A program made the translations under genes and the position numbers. This document shows positions 44,204-53,291 of a stretch of 64,000 nucleotides of DNA, piece by piece. Under the pieces are notes generated by a model, which worked only from the letters and a program-made list of their open reading frames with translations, was not told the origin of the DNA and did no database searches. Location: the NCBI GenBank assembly GCA_006969905.1, contig CP030887.1, positions 930,001 to 994,000 of the forward strand, written 5' to 3'. How positions within the stretch are numbered: position 1 is the stretch's first letter; every line of letters starts with the position of its first letter. This DNA comes from Balneolaceae bacterium (GTDB lineage Bacteria; Bacteroidota; Rhodothermia; Balneolales; Balneolaceae).

Positions 44204-44866
44204 TCAACTTTGATAACCTGGGAGATAATGATAAATCGCCCAAAAATGAGAAAAAGCGCCGCCCATTACAAACAAATGCCAGATTTCATGGAAGCCAAAT
44301 GTGTCCGGAAAAGGATCAGGTTTCTTTATACCGTAAATTATGGCACCAAAAGTATAAAACAGGCCCCCTATCAAAATCCAAATAAAGAAGCCGAGAGGTA
44401 AATAATCCCAGATTCTTGGATACATAATGAGCGAAACCCACCCCATCAAAAGGTATAACATGGTAGAAAACCAACGGGGTGCATTCATCCAAAAAATTTT
44501 CTTTAAAACCCCAATAACAGCAAAGGCCCAAATCCCTGAAAGCATGGCAATCCTCCAGTTTCCATCCAGAACAATAGCACAAATGGGCGTATATGAGCCG
44601 GCAATAACCAGGTAAATCATAATATGATCAATCTTTCTAAAGAACTCTTCCGTTTTAAAAGAAACGTTAATCATGTGGTAAAAACTGCTTGAGCCAAACA
44701 TTAAAAGTACAGTTATACCATAAAGGATGAAGGAAAGCTTGAAGTAGAGCGGGTCTGACTGAGATCTCCACATCAATGCTGTTAGAAAAACAATGGCACC
44801 CAAAGCACCAACAAGGTGAGAATATGCATTAAAAGGCTCACGAGCCGGAAACAGGAATTTTGTCAA
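44204..44866 (-). CDS. Hemolysin III / PAQR family membrane protein
   Basis: A 220-residue seven-helix protein of the TrhA/YqfA group. It starts with the family motif PFNAYSHLVGALGA. SSSFYHMI and FGFHEIWHLFVMGGAFSHFWAIYHY are the conserved metal-binding (Ser/Asp/His) PAQR residues. Bacterial members act in membrane fluidity control. It is on the same strand as the Nramp gene 15 bp upstream, so both may be one transcript. Confidence 0.92.
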   Translation of the reverse strand: MTKFLFPAREPFNAYSHLVGALGAIVFLTALMWRSQSDPLYFKLSFILYGITVLLMFGSSSFYHMINVSFKTEEFFRKIDHIMIYLVIAGSYTPICAIVLDGNWRIAMLSGIWAFAVIGVLKKIFWMNAPRWFSTMLYLLMGWVSLIMYPRIWDYLPLGFFIWILIGGLFYTFGAIIYGIKKPDPFPDTFGFHEIWHLFVMGGAFSHFWAIYHYLPGYQS

Positions 44867-44881
44867 AACTAACGATACATT

Positions 44882-46144
44882 TTAGGTAACAAAAAAACGC
44901 CAATACACAAAAAGTAAAGCAAATCCACTTAAGAACAGAATTCCTCCCCAACTTAGTATGCGCAACCATAGCGGTGGGCGGTGTTCATCAGGAAAATGAT
45001 TATCCATAACCAACCTGAAGTTAATAAAAGCTAAAGCAGGAGCTGTTAAAAATGAAAGTGTGGTTGCGAGATCTACCATAAACGTGAAGTTGCTGCCCGC
45101 AACAAATAGAACAAAAAGAGAAACTAAAGAGATACAAACGATAAGTATCCGGTAAATTCTTGAAGGATTGACAGCAGTCTCAGGTTTAATTACACGGATT
45201 ATCTGACGGGAAACCCTGGGGTAAGCATCCGTAACTGTTAATGTAGTGCTAAACATAGTGGTAAAAGCACAAATAATGATAATCCAGTAAGTCCAGTCAC
45301 CAAGGGTAGAAGTATATAAGCTGACAAGTTGTTTTGCAAAGGAACCACCAGAAGAGGCAAACTCTACCCCGCTGCCAAACATAATGAGTGCCCCAAGGCT
45401 TAAAAATCCTAAAGCAAGAAAACCGGCACCAATGTACCCAATGTTAAAATCAATCAGGGCGTTTTTCATCTTTGGGCTGTGTCCGGTTTGTTTAATTCGC
45501 TCGAGAGACCAAAGAGAGTGCCAGGCAGAGCCATCAATCGGGATAGGCATCCAGCCCATTAATGCAATAAGAAATGAAACACCACCAACAGTCCACAAAT
45601 CCGGTGCAATGGGTTTTGGGGCACCACTATCATTAAATATTGCGACAATAAGTGCAATAATGGTAGAAATAGTAAGCACAACCATTATTATTTTTATAGC
45701 TCCGTCAAGGGCAGAGTATTGACCCCGCATAAGGATCATAATACAAATGAGAAGTAAAATACCGCTCCAAAAAAGTGGGGTTAATGCTATTCCGGTTAAC
45801 TCTGCTGCCAGGCTTGCTGAGACAATAGTTACAGCTGCCTGAACAGTAAACATGGTTGCAACAGTAAAAACAACAAAAAGCCAGAACGCCCATTTACCAA
45901 GCTTCATGTACCCCTCAATCATGCTTTCTTTAGTGGCAATGGCATAACGCGGACCATATTCAAGAAAGGGGTACTTAAAAATATTGGCCAATATAACCGC
46001 CCAAACCAAGGTAAATCCGTAATCGGCACCAGCCCGGGTAGATTGAACTAAATGGGAAACCCCAACTGCTGCAGCCGCCATAATAAGGCCGGGACCAAGG
46101 GCATATTTAAGTGTAGAAACCGCAGACTCAGCGCCTTTATTCAT
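44882..46144 (-). CDS. Nramp-related membrane transporter lacking the canonical metal-site motifs
   Basis: A 420-residue protein with about 11 helices that fits the Nramp fold (GPGLIMAAAAVGVSHLVQ at helix 1). Canonical Nramp proteins have DPGN in helix 1, but this has SHLV at that position. The helix-6 MPH motif reads GWMPIPIDGSAWHS. Both changes resemble those known in the Nramp-related magnesium transporters (NRMT), which lack these motifs. Substrate is therefore not Mn/Fe with certainty. It is co-directional with the hemolysin III gene. Confidence 0.85.
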   Translation of the reverse strand: MNKGAESAVSTLKYALGPGLIMAAAAVGVSHLVQSTRAGADYGFTLVWAVILANIFKYPFLEYGPRYAIATKESMIEGYMKLGKWAFWLFVVFTVATMFTVQAAVTIVSASLAAELTGIALTPLFWSGILLLICIMILMRGQYSALDGAIKIIMVVLTISTIIALIVAIFNDSGAPKPIAPDLWTVGGVSFLIALMGWMPIPIDGSAWHSLWSLERIKQTGHSPKMKNALIDFNIGYIGAGFLALGFLSLGALIMFGSGVEFASSGGSFAKQLVSLYTSTLGDWTYWIIIICAFTTMFSTTLTVTDAYPRVSRQIIRVIKPETAVNPSRIYRILIVCISLVSLFVLFVAGSNFTFMVDLATTLSFLTAPALAFINFRLVMDNHFPDEHRPPLWLRILSWGGILFLSGFALLFVYWRFFVT

Positions 46145-46315
46145 GATAAAATGTTAGTGATAAATCAATTTGTGAGAGTACAAATTTTTCCAGCTATTTG
46201 TAAATCTTAAAAAATGCAAAATGGAAGAGTTTAGCGAAACGAATGTTTTTCAGCTTTTTTCAATTTGAAAGTATACTATTTGCAACTCAATCAACCTATC
46301 TAAAAGCGCTCTTCC

Positions 46316-48898
46316 ATGAAAAAAGCACTAACTATTTGTTTAGCAATAATTATCAGTATATCAGCTAACGCACAGTTAACCCTCGATTACTATTTGCCGG
46401 CAGGTATATCCTATGAAAAAAGCATCCCAACGCCTGAATCTGTTTTAGGGGCACAAGTAGGAGAGTGGCATGTACGGCATGATCAGCTTGTAAACTATAT
46501 GTATGCGGTAGCAGAGGCATCTGACAGGGTTACCATTACCGAGTATGCACGAACGCATGAGAACCGGCCACTACTATTGCTCACTATTACCTCTCCCAAA
46601 AACCATGCAAATATTGAAGAAATAAAAAATAAGCATGTACAACTTGCAGACGCATCAGTTTCGGGGGAATTGGATATTTCGAAAATGCCTGTTGTTATGA
46701 CGCTCAGTTTTAGTGTTCATGGAAACGAACCAAGTGGAGCCAACGCATCTTTACTAACGGTTTACCATCTGGCAGCGGCAAAAGGAAGGGAGATTGAAGA
46801 GTTGTTGTCTAATGCAATAATAAATATAGACCCAGTTATTAACCCGGATGGGCTCAGCCGGTTTGCACAATGGGCGAATATGCATAAAAGTAAAAACAGG
46901 CTGGTTACAGATCCAAACAGCAGAGAATATAATGAGGCTTGGCCGGGAGGAAGAACCAATCACTATTGGTTTGACCTGAATAGAGACTGGATGCTTGTAC
47001 AGCATCCGGAAAGCAAAGGAAGGGTATCCAAGTTCCAGGAATGGATGCCCAATATTTTGACAGATCACCACGAGATGGGAACAAACAGCACCTTTTTCTT
47101 TCAGCCGGGAATTCCATCCAGGACACACCCTTTAACCCCACAAAGAAACCAGGCGTTAACTGCGGCGATAGCAGAATATCATGCAGAAGAACTCGATAAA
47201 ATACAATCGCTGTATTACACAGAAGAAAGCTTTGATGATTTCTACTACGGCAAAGGCTCCACCTATCCGGATGTTCAGGGGTCAATAGGAATCCTTTTTG
47301 AGCAGGCTAGCTCCAGGGGACATGCACAGGAAAGCATTCATGGGGTTGTAAAATTCCCATTTACTATTAAAAATCAATTTAAAACCACCCTCTCTACGAT
47401 GAGGGCCGGGCTAGAGCTGAGAGAAGATTTGCTGGCGCATATGCGTGAATTTTACCAGGAGGCAGCATCAGAGGCGAAATCAGCAGCTGTAAAAGCCTAT
47501 GTATTTGGAGAAGATTCAGATCAATCAAGAACAAATCATCTGGCAGAAATGCTTAGCTACCATAGTATCGATGTTTATGAATTGGGGAAAGATCTTTCTG
47601 CTGATGGTAATGAATTCAAAGCAGGAAAAGCATATATCGTACCAACCAATCAGCCCCAATACAAATTAATCACAGCACTTTTTGAACGAAGAACAGAGTT
47701 TACAGACAGCCTTTTTTATGATGTTTCTTCCTGGACTATGCCGTATGCCTTCAACCTTCCATTTGCAGAATTAAACTCCAGGCAGTTTGACCAGGATCAA
47801 TTAGGAAATGAGTACAACGGCCAGACGATTGAAGAAGGAGAGGTTGTGGGAGGAAAAAGTAATTATGCATACGCATTTGAATGGGATGAATATTATACGC
47901 CGGCAGCACTTTATACTCTTCTTGAAAATAAAGTAAAAGCAAAGGTTGCCAGCCAGCCATTTACTGCCGTAGTTACAAATGGCACCCAGGCATTTGATTA
48001 TGGAAGTATTATGATTCCCATGGGTATTCAAAGTGACCAGGAAAAAACCCACCGGTTAATACAGCAAGTAGCGAAAGAAAACGGAATAAAGGTTTTTGCT
48101 ATAAAAACGGGGCTTACCCCGAACGGTATGGACCTGGGGAGCAATAACTTTGAACACCTGGAAAAGCCCAGCGTTGCTATTATTGGGGGAAGAGGCGCTA
48201 ATCCATACGAAGTTGGAGAAGCCTGGCACTTGTTAGACCAGCGTTATAAAATGCCGTTAAGCATCATTGAAAAAAACGAGGTATACACCTCTAACCTAGA
48301 TAGATACAATGTGCTTATTATGGCGGGGTATAGCCATGGGGGCTTCTCCTCTTCCCAAGTTGATGCTATAAAAGCATGGGTTCGAAGTGGGGGAACACTC
48401 ATCGTATACAAGCAAGCGGTTAACTGGGCAAAAAGAAACGGCTTGGCTGAAATTGAATTTGTGGAGGAAGAAGATTCAGATGAAGAACAGCAAGACACCC
48501 GCCCCTATGTTAAGCAAAGCAGAGACAGGGGCGCCCAGGTAATAGGGGGAACTATTTTTAATGCTAAATTAGACCTGACCCATCCATTAGGCTATGGTTT
48601 TAACGATGGAGACATGACAGTTTTCAGGAATAGCACCATTTTTATGCAGAAAGGAGAGAACCGTTACTCAAGCCCGCTTGTTTATACAGAAAATCCTCTT
48701 GCAAGCGGATACGTATCTGATGAAAATATCGAGTTGCTCAAAGAAAGTGCAGCGATAGTTGTAAGCGGAACAGGCAGGGGAAGGGTCATTGCAATGACGG
48801 ACAACCCCAACTTCAGGGCATTCTGGTATGGAACCAATAAGCTTTTTGCCAATGCAATTTTCTTTGGCCATACCATTAGTGGGGGCACAGTGAACTAA
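46316..48898 (+). CDS. Secreted M14-family zinc carboxypeptidase with C-terminal GATase-like domain
   Basis: An 860-residue exported peptidase (signal peptide to SANA-Q, about residue 19). The zinc motif is SVHGNEPSGANAS (His, Glu at about 142-145), followed by NIDPVINPDGLSRF, NRDWMLVQHPESKGR and the third His in ILTDHHEMG. EQASSRG is the general-base region. Residues about 630-780 (KPSVAIIGGRGANPYEVGEAW) form a class-I glutamine-amidotransferase-like domain. Such proteins are common in marine Bacteroidota as peptide scavengers. It is followed directly by the DinB-like gene. Confidence 0.88.
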   Translation: MKKALTICLAIIISISANAQLTLDYYLPAGISYEKSIPTPESVLGAQVGEWHVRHDQLVNYMYAVAEASDRVTITEYARTHENRPLLLLTITSPKNHANIEEIKNKHVQLADASVSGELDISKMPVVMTLSFSVHGNEPSGANASLLTVYHLAAAKGREIEELLSNAIINIDPVINPDGLSRFAQWANMHKSKNRLVTDPNSREYNEAWPGGRTNHYWFDLNRDWMLVQHPESKGRVSKFQEWMPNILTDHHEMGTNSTFFFQPGIPSRTHPLTPQRNQALTAAIAEYHAEELDKIQSLYYTEESFDDFYYGKGSTYPDVQGSIGILFEQASSRGHAQESIHGVVKFPFTIKNQFKTTLSTMRAGLELREDLLAHMREFYQEAASEAKSAAVKAYVFGEDSDQSRTNHLAEMLSYHSIDVYELGKDLSADGNEFKAGKAYIVPTNQPQYKLITALFERRTEFTDSLFYDVSSWTMPYAFNLPFAELNSRQFDQDQLGNEYNGQTIEEGEVVGGKSNYAYAFEWDEYYTPAALYTLLENKVKAKVASQPFTAVVTNGTQAFDYGSIMIPMGIQSDQEKTHRLIQQVAKENGIKVFAIKTGLTPNGMDLGSNNFEHLEKPSVAIIGGRGANPYEVGEAWHLLDQRYKMPLSIIEKNEVYTSNLDRYNVLIMAGYSHGGFSSSQVDAIKAWVRSGGTLIVYKQAVNWAKRNGLAEIEFVEEEDSDEEQQDTRPYVKQSRDRGAQVIGGTIFNAKLDLTHPLGYGFNDGDMTVFRNSTIFMQKGENRYSSPLVYTENPLASGYVSDENIELLKESAAIVVSGTGRGRVIAMTDNPNFRAFWYGTNKLFANAIFFGHTISGGTVN

Positions 48899-49447
48899 GT
48901 GGGCATTAAATTCAACCTTGAAGAAGCGATCTCAATACTTGCTAAGACTCCAGATGTTTTATCGGGCCTGTTAACTGGCCTTTCTGAAAATTGGCTCGAA
49001 AGAAATGAAGGGGGCAAAACCTGGAACCCTAAACAGGTTTTGGGACATTTGGTTTTTGGGGAGGAAACAGACTGGCTTCCCAGAACCAAAATAATCCTGG
49101 AACATGGAACAGAAAAAGAGTTTACTCCCTTTGACAGGTTTGCACAAGACCGGCTTTTTGGGGATAAAAGCACCGAAGAGTTATTAAGGCTTTTTACGAA
49201 GAAGAGAAAACGAAACCTGGAAGAGCTGAAGGCGCTTAACCTCACTGATTTTGATCTTCAAAAAAAAGGACTGCACCCTGAGCTCGGGGAAATTACATTA
49301 CAGCAAATGCTTTCTGCATGGGTTGTTCATGACCTAGGGCACATAGTTCAGGTTAACCGGGTATTGGCAAAAAACTATTCGGAAGAGATTGGGCCGTGGG
49401 AAAAATACCTGACTATTGTGCGTTCTGATCCTCCAAAAGAGAAGTAG
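48899..49447 (+). CDS. DinB-superfamily protein
   Basis: A 182-residue four-helix protein with the DinB pattern: KTWNPKQVLGHLVFGEETDW (first metal His region), EITLQQMLSAWVVHDLGHIV (two His). The start is GTG, directly after the stop of the peptidase gene (TAAGTG). Members of the superfamily are metal-dependent enzymes of many kinds; the substrate cannot be predicted. It is a second DinB-fold protein in the window (see 25783) but a different branch. Confidence 0.8.
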   Translation: MGIKFNLEEAISILAKTPDVLSGLLTGLSENWLERNEGGKTWNPKQVLGHLVFGEETDWLPRTKIILEHGTEKEFTPFDRFAQDRLFGDKSTEELLRLFTKKRKRNLEELKALNLTDFDLQKKGLHPELGEITLQQMLSAWVVHDLGHIVQVNRVLAKNYSEEIGPWEKYLTIVRSDPPKEK

Positions 49448-49459
49448 GTAAAAAAAAAT

Positions 49460-49969
49460 TTATTCTTCCCGTGGCGGAAGCCCAAGCAAATATCGGAAAT
49501 CAAATTTTCCGGGAGGCATAGTTTTGAGGTTTTTGATCAGGAGAATGGCACGATCAATCTTCTTCTGAGAACTTTTAACCTGGGAAACATAATAAATAAT
49601 ATATCTTTTTTGGCCATCTGTCAGTGTTTCGAACACAGCGCTCCCTTCTTCATCCTGTTCAAGCAAAGCCTCAAGTTCTTCAGGCATCTCCATCCCATAC
49701 TTTGAGGGATCAGGCTCAATATATACCTGCACTTCATCTCCCTGTTTTAGGTGAAGAGATTTAAGTCGTTTTTTGTTTACAATGATATATCCCCTGCCTT
49801 CTCCTAAAGCGACCAGCCCGCAATGAAATTTTTCTGAAGAGTTTAAAGAACATAAATGCCGGGAGCCTACCCCACCGGCCTTTTCCAAAATATGTTTGGG
49901 AACCTCGGCATAATGAAGTTTAAGATTTGGTAAACAGCCTATATGCGATTGAAACTCGATGAACTTCAA
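49460..49969 (-). CDS. YdeI / OmpD-associated (OmdA) family protein
   Basis: A 169-residue protein. Residues 1-90 form a DUF1905 domain (PNLKLHYAEVPKHILE, GRGYIIVNKKRLKSLHLKQGDEV). Residues 110-160 carry the OmdA-type region FETLTDGQKRYIIYYVSQVKS. The family has been linked to protection against bacteriocins or cationic peptides, without a defined mechanism. It converges with the DinB gene. ATG is at 49967-49969. Confidence 0.8.
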   Translation of the reverse strand: MKFIEFQSHIGCLPNLKLHYAEVPKHILEKAGGVGSRHLCSLNSSEKFHCGLVALGEGRGYIIVNKKRLKSLHLKQGDEVQVYIEPDPSKYGMEMPEELEALLEQDEEGSAVFETLTDGQKRYIIYYVSQVKSSQKKIDRAILLIKNLKTMPPGKFDFRYLLGLPPREE

Positions 49970-49976
49970 TGATTAG

Positions 49977-51170
49977 CTATTGAACATTGCCATTTATAAT
50001 TACCCAGGTAACATGGCTGGTGTATTCAAAAGGATCGCCATTGAAAAGAACCAGGTCTGCATCTTTTCCTTTTTCCAAAGACCCTACGCGATCATCAACA
50101 CCCAATAGTTTTGCTGCATTGATTGTGAGCGCCAATAAAGCTTCTTGCATATCCAGGCCATTAGCAACAGCAACCCCGGCCTCAAAAAGAACAACCCGCG
50201 TTTTTGGCACATAGCCTTCATAACCACTCTGGAATGCAAATGGAATGCCGGCCTCAGAAAGTTTGGCGGCGGTTTCCATACTTGCATTTTTGCTATCCCC
50301 GCGTGTTCTTATCATTGTGGGATGAATAAATACAGGATGCCCCGATTTTTTTATTTCATCAAGAATCAGATATGCTTCTGCAGCACCATCAATAACCATC
50401 GGGAAACCAAACTCTTCTTGCAGCCTGATAGCCGTCATGATGTCATTGGCCTTATGAACCGTAACCATTGCGGTAAGCTTACCCTCCAGTAAGTCGGCTA
50501 ATGCCTCCATTCTAAGATTTATTGAAGGGGGTTTCTTTTTATCCTTTCTTTTTTCAGCATAATCCTGGGCCTTTATCAATTCCTGCCGAAGCATGGCAAC
50601 CCCCTTGGATCGGGTTCCCGGCTTTTTAATGGCACTACTAATCATAGAACCCATAGTGAAAGCCAGCATTTTACTTGGAACAAGAACGTCTTTTTCGACT
50701 GTTTCCCCGGTGGTTTTCACAATCATGGTTTGGCCGCTAATTAAGGCGCCCGGCCCGTGCCCGGTATGTATGGTAGTAATTCCCAGGCTTCTCAGGTGTC
50801 CGACAAGAGCTTCCTTTGCGTTGTAGGCATCGACAGCCCTAAGTTCGGGTTGAATAGCGGAAGAAGTTTCGAGCTGGTCCTGGTCATGACTTTGATTGTA
50901 ATGCCCGGCAAGGCCAACAACGGTATGGGCATCTATAAGGCCAGGGGTAACTACTTCGGCTTCCAGAATGGTATAGTTATCGGGGATGCGAACACTGGCT
51001 TCGGTGCCAACGCGATCAATTTTTCCGTTTTTAATGAGGATCACACCGTTGGTAATGGGTTCTCCGGCGCTGGTATAGATAATCTTTCCTTTAACAGCGG
51101 TTTGTGCGGTAAGGGGCTGAACAAAAAAACTGAATAGAGCAAGAAACAGGCTAAAGTTGAATATTTTCAT
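49977..51170 (-). CDS. Exported amidohydrolase-family protein with altered metal motif
   Basis: A 397-residue TIM-barrel amidohydrolase (imidazolonepropionase-like branch). It has a signal peptide (to PLTAQ, about 23). The N-terminal metal motif, normally HxH, reads PGLIDAHTVVGLAG: only one His remains. Later ligand positions are poor too (VTVHKANDIMT; VFIHPTMIRTR), so catalytic competence is uncertain. GSLEKGKDADLVLFNGDPFE is the conserved C-terminal segment. It overlaps the intact amidohydrolase upstream by four bases. Confidence 0.8.
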   Translation of the reverse strand: MKIFNFSLFLALFSFFVQPLTAQTAVKGKIIYTSAGEPITNGVILIKNGKIDRVGTEASVRIPDNYTILEAEVVTPGLIDAHTVVGLAGHYNQSHDQDQLETSSAIQPELRAVDAYNAKEALVGHLRSLGITTIHTGHGPGALISGQTMIVKTTGETVEKDVLVPSKMLAFTMGSMISSAIKKPGTRSKGVAMLRQELIKAQDYAEKRKDKKKPPSINLRMEALADLLEGKLTAMVTVHKANDIMTAIRLQEEFGFPMVIDGAAEAYLILDEIKKSGHPVFIHPTMIRTRGDSKNASMETAAKLSEAGIPFAFQSGYEGYVPKTRVVLFEAGVAVANGLDMQEALLALTINAAKLLGVDDRVGSLEKGKDADLVLFNGDPFEYTSHVTWVIINGNVQ

Positions 51171-52507
51171 TTTGAACCTCCGTGCTCGCTGTGGATATAA
51201 GATTCGCCCCGAAAGATTTCATATCCTCCGGTTGCATATTTTCGGTCTTCGGGGTTTTCTCTGTCCCAAACTTTAATTCCTTCAATCCAGGTTTGCTCAA
51301 CCAGGGTATATACACTTAAAGGATCGCCGGAAAGAATAATGAAATCCGCATCTTTTCCTTTTTCTAAAGACCCGGTTCTGTCATCAATATCCATCATAAC
51401 TGCATTAGCAATTGTGACAGCTTCCAGCGCTTTTTTCCGGCTCATACCAGCCCTCACACCCATTGCAGCCGAGCGTAAAAACAATCGGGAGTCCGTAATT
51501 CCATCATCTGTATGAAAACCCACGGTAACGCCTGCCTTTTCAAGTACACCCCCACTCACGTTGCTAAAATTAATGGCTTCCAGCTTACCGCCAAACGAAT
51601 CCAATGTAATGATAGAAGCAGGAACCCCGGCCTCAGCGATCTCTTCTGCAACTTTATAAGCTTCGCTTACATGCTGAAGAACAACCTTATATCCGAACTC
51701 CTGTGAAAGGCGAATGGCAGTGAGAATATCGTCATGCCGGTGTGTATGGTTGTGAACGGTTCGTTTTCCTTCCAAAACCTCTACCAAAGTTTCCATTTGC
51801 AGGTCACGGGGAGGCATTTTGCTTTCATCTCCTTTAGCGTCGGCAATCTTTTTTTGATAATCCTGCGCTTTTACAAATAACTGCCGAACCATTGCGGCTG
51901 ATTTTGCGCGTGTCCCGGAAAATGGTGGGTTTCTTAAGGGATTAGTTCCGTTCGCCATTTTCAAACCACCGTAGATATTATTCTCTTCATCAATAACCAG
52001 AAGCATATCTTCGATAGTATTCGCTTTTCTGAGTTTGAGATATACGGTTTGCCCGCTCATTAAATGCCCGGATCCGGGCATAATATTTACAGATGTAATA
52101 CCTCCTGAAAGTGCTTTTTTGAATGTATCGCTTCTCGGGTCAATGGCATCCATAATACGAACATCCGGGTGTAAGGTGGAGGAACGGTCGCCCCCATCTC
52201 CCTCACCAATATGGGAATGTGTGTCTACCAGGCCCGGCATAATTACCTTACCGGTTACATCATGGATAACTGCATTTGCGGGGATATCGAGTGCGGCATC
52301 ACCTACAGCCAAAATCTTACCATTCTGAACAATAAGCACACCGTTTTCGATAGGATTACCTGAAACAGGAATCAATTGTGCACCCGTAAAAGCATGGGGA
52401 AGAGATTGCGAAAGTGCATAAGCCGATAAAAAGACAGAAAAAAAGGCTGAAGAAAGAAAGAACCGGAATGATTTCATAAAAAAGAGCTGGTTAAAAATCA
52501 GCCCCAA
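51167..52507 (-). CDS. Exported amidohydrolase-family enzyme
   Basis: A 446-residue homologue of the gene downstream, with a signal peptide (MGLIFNQLFF... or from MKSFRFFLSSAF). The metal motif PGLVDTHSHIGEGDGGDRSS is complete (HxH). VHNHTHRHDDI and VGFHTDDGI carry further ligands. GSLEKGKDADFIILSGDP ends the barrel. The active partner and the altered partner overlap by four bases, suggesting heteromer formation or dosage coupling. The physiological substrate is unknown, possibly a cyclic dipeptide or amide. Confidence 0.88.
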   Translation of the reverse strand: MGLIFNQLFFMKSFRFFLSSAFFSVFLSAYALSQSLPHAFTGAQLIPVSGNPIENGVLIVQNGKILAVGDAALDIPANAVIHDVTGKVIMPGLVDTHSHIGEGDGGDRSSTLHPDVRIMDAIDPRSDTFKKALSGGITSVNIMPGSGHLMSGQTVYLKLRKANTIEDMLLVIDEENNIYGGLKMANGTNPLRNPPFSGTRAKSAAMVRQLFVKAQDYQKKIADAKGDESKMPPRDLQMETLVEVLEGKRTVHNHTHRHDDILTAIRLSQEFGYKVVLQHVSEAYKVAEEIAEAGVPASIITLDSFGGKLEAINFSNVSGGVLEKAGVTVGFHTDDGITDSRLFLRSAAMGVRAGMSRKKALEAVTIANAVMMDIDDRTGSLEKGKDADFIILSGDPLSVYTLVEQTWIEGIKVWDRENPEDRKYATGGYEIFRGESYIHSEHGGSK

Positions 52508-52622
52508 TTTATAAAAAACAAATTGCTATCAAAGCAAATATTTCAAAGAATAGAATATGGAACGGAATAAACTAATTGAGGTTATAAGAGATAAAAACGA
52601 TTAAACAAAAAGAAAAAAGAAG

Positions 52623-53282
52623 ATGAAAATACTGGCAAGTATTGTGGGTGCTATTGCGGTGGCCCTATTCGCACTTACATTAACTATAGACGGAATTGTA
52701 AAGAACAACATTGAAGAATCAGCTTCAGCTTTATTAAAAACAGAAGTTAAAGTAAGCGATGTAGACCTATCAATATTCAGTGGTAAAGGAGAAATAGAGG
52801 GCTTTGCCGTGATTAATCCAAAGGGCTTCTCAGAACAGGTAGCGATAGGATTTGAACAAATGAATTTGGAAGTAAAACTAAGTAGTTTGTTGTCGGATAC
52901 CGTGATTGTAGAGGAGCTGATTGTTCAAAACCCATCGGTAAGGCTGGAGCAAAAGGAGAACAAGATAAACCTGAAGGAGCTGAATAATAATATCAGTTCA
53001 GCCTCGTCAAAAGATGAGTCCTCGAAAAAACTGGTAATAAATTATTTCCTCATGGAAGAGGGTAGGGCAACAATTTCATCAGAAGCTGATGAAATAGATG
53101 GAACCGAGGCAACGATATCAAGATTGGAATTAATAGATATCGGTAAAAACTCCTCAAATACCCTGCAGCAAACAATGCAACAAATTCTTGAACCTGTTAT
53201 TCAGGAATTAGTCTCCAAAACGGTAAAGAATCAAATACTCAATCAAATTGAAAACGCAGTAAATGATTTTATCGATGGGTAA
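52623..53282 (+). CDS. AsmA-like membrane-anchored protein
   Basis: A 219-residue protein with one N-terminal membrane helix (ILASIVGAIAVALFALTLTI). The soluble part is AsmA/DUF748-like: SALLKTEVKVSDVDLSIFSGKGEIEG and VEELIVQNPSVRLEQ. AsmA-like proteins occupy the envelope and are linked to lipid transport. It is much shorter than full AsmA (over 600 residues), so only the first repeat unit is present. It converges with the third amidohydrolase gene. Confidence 0.75.
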   Translation: MKILASIVGAIAVALFALTLTIDGIVKNNIEESASALLKTEVKVSDVDLSIFSGKGEIEGFAVINPKGFSEQVAIGFEQMNLEVKLSSLLSDTVIVEELIVQNPSVRLEQKENKINLKELNNNISSASSKDESSKKLVINYFLMEEGRATISSEADEIDGTEATISRLELIDIGKNSSNTLQQTMQQILEPVIQELVSKTVKNQILNQIENAVNDFIDG

Positions 53283-53291
53283 GTTTCGAAC

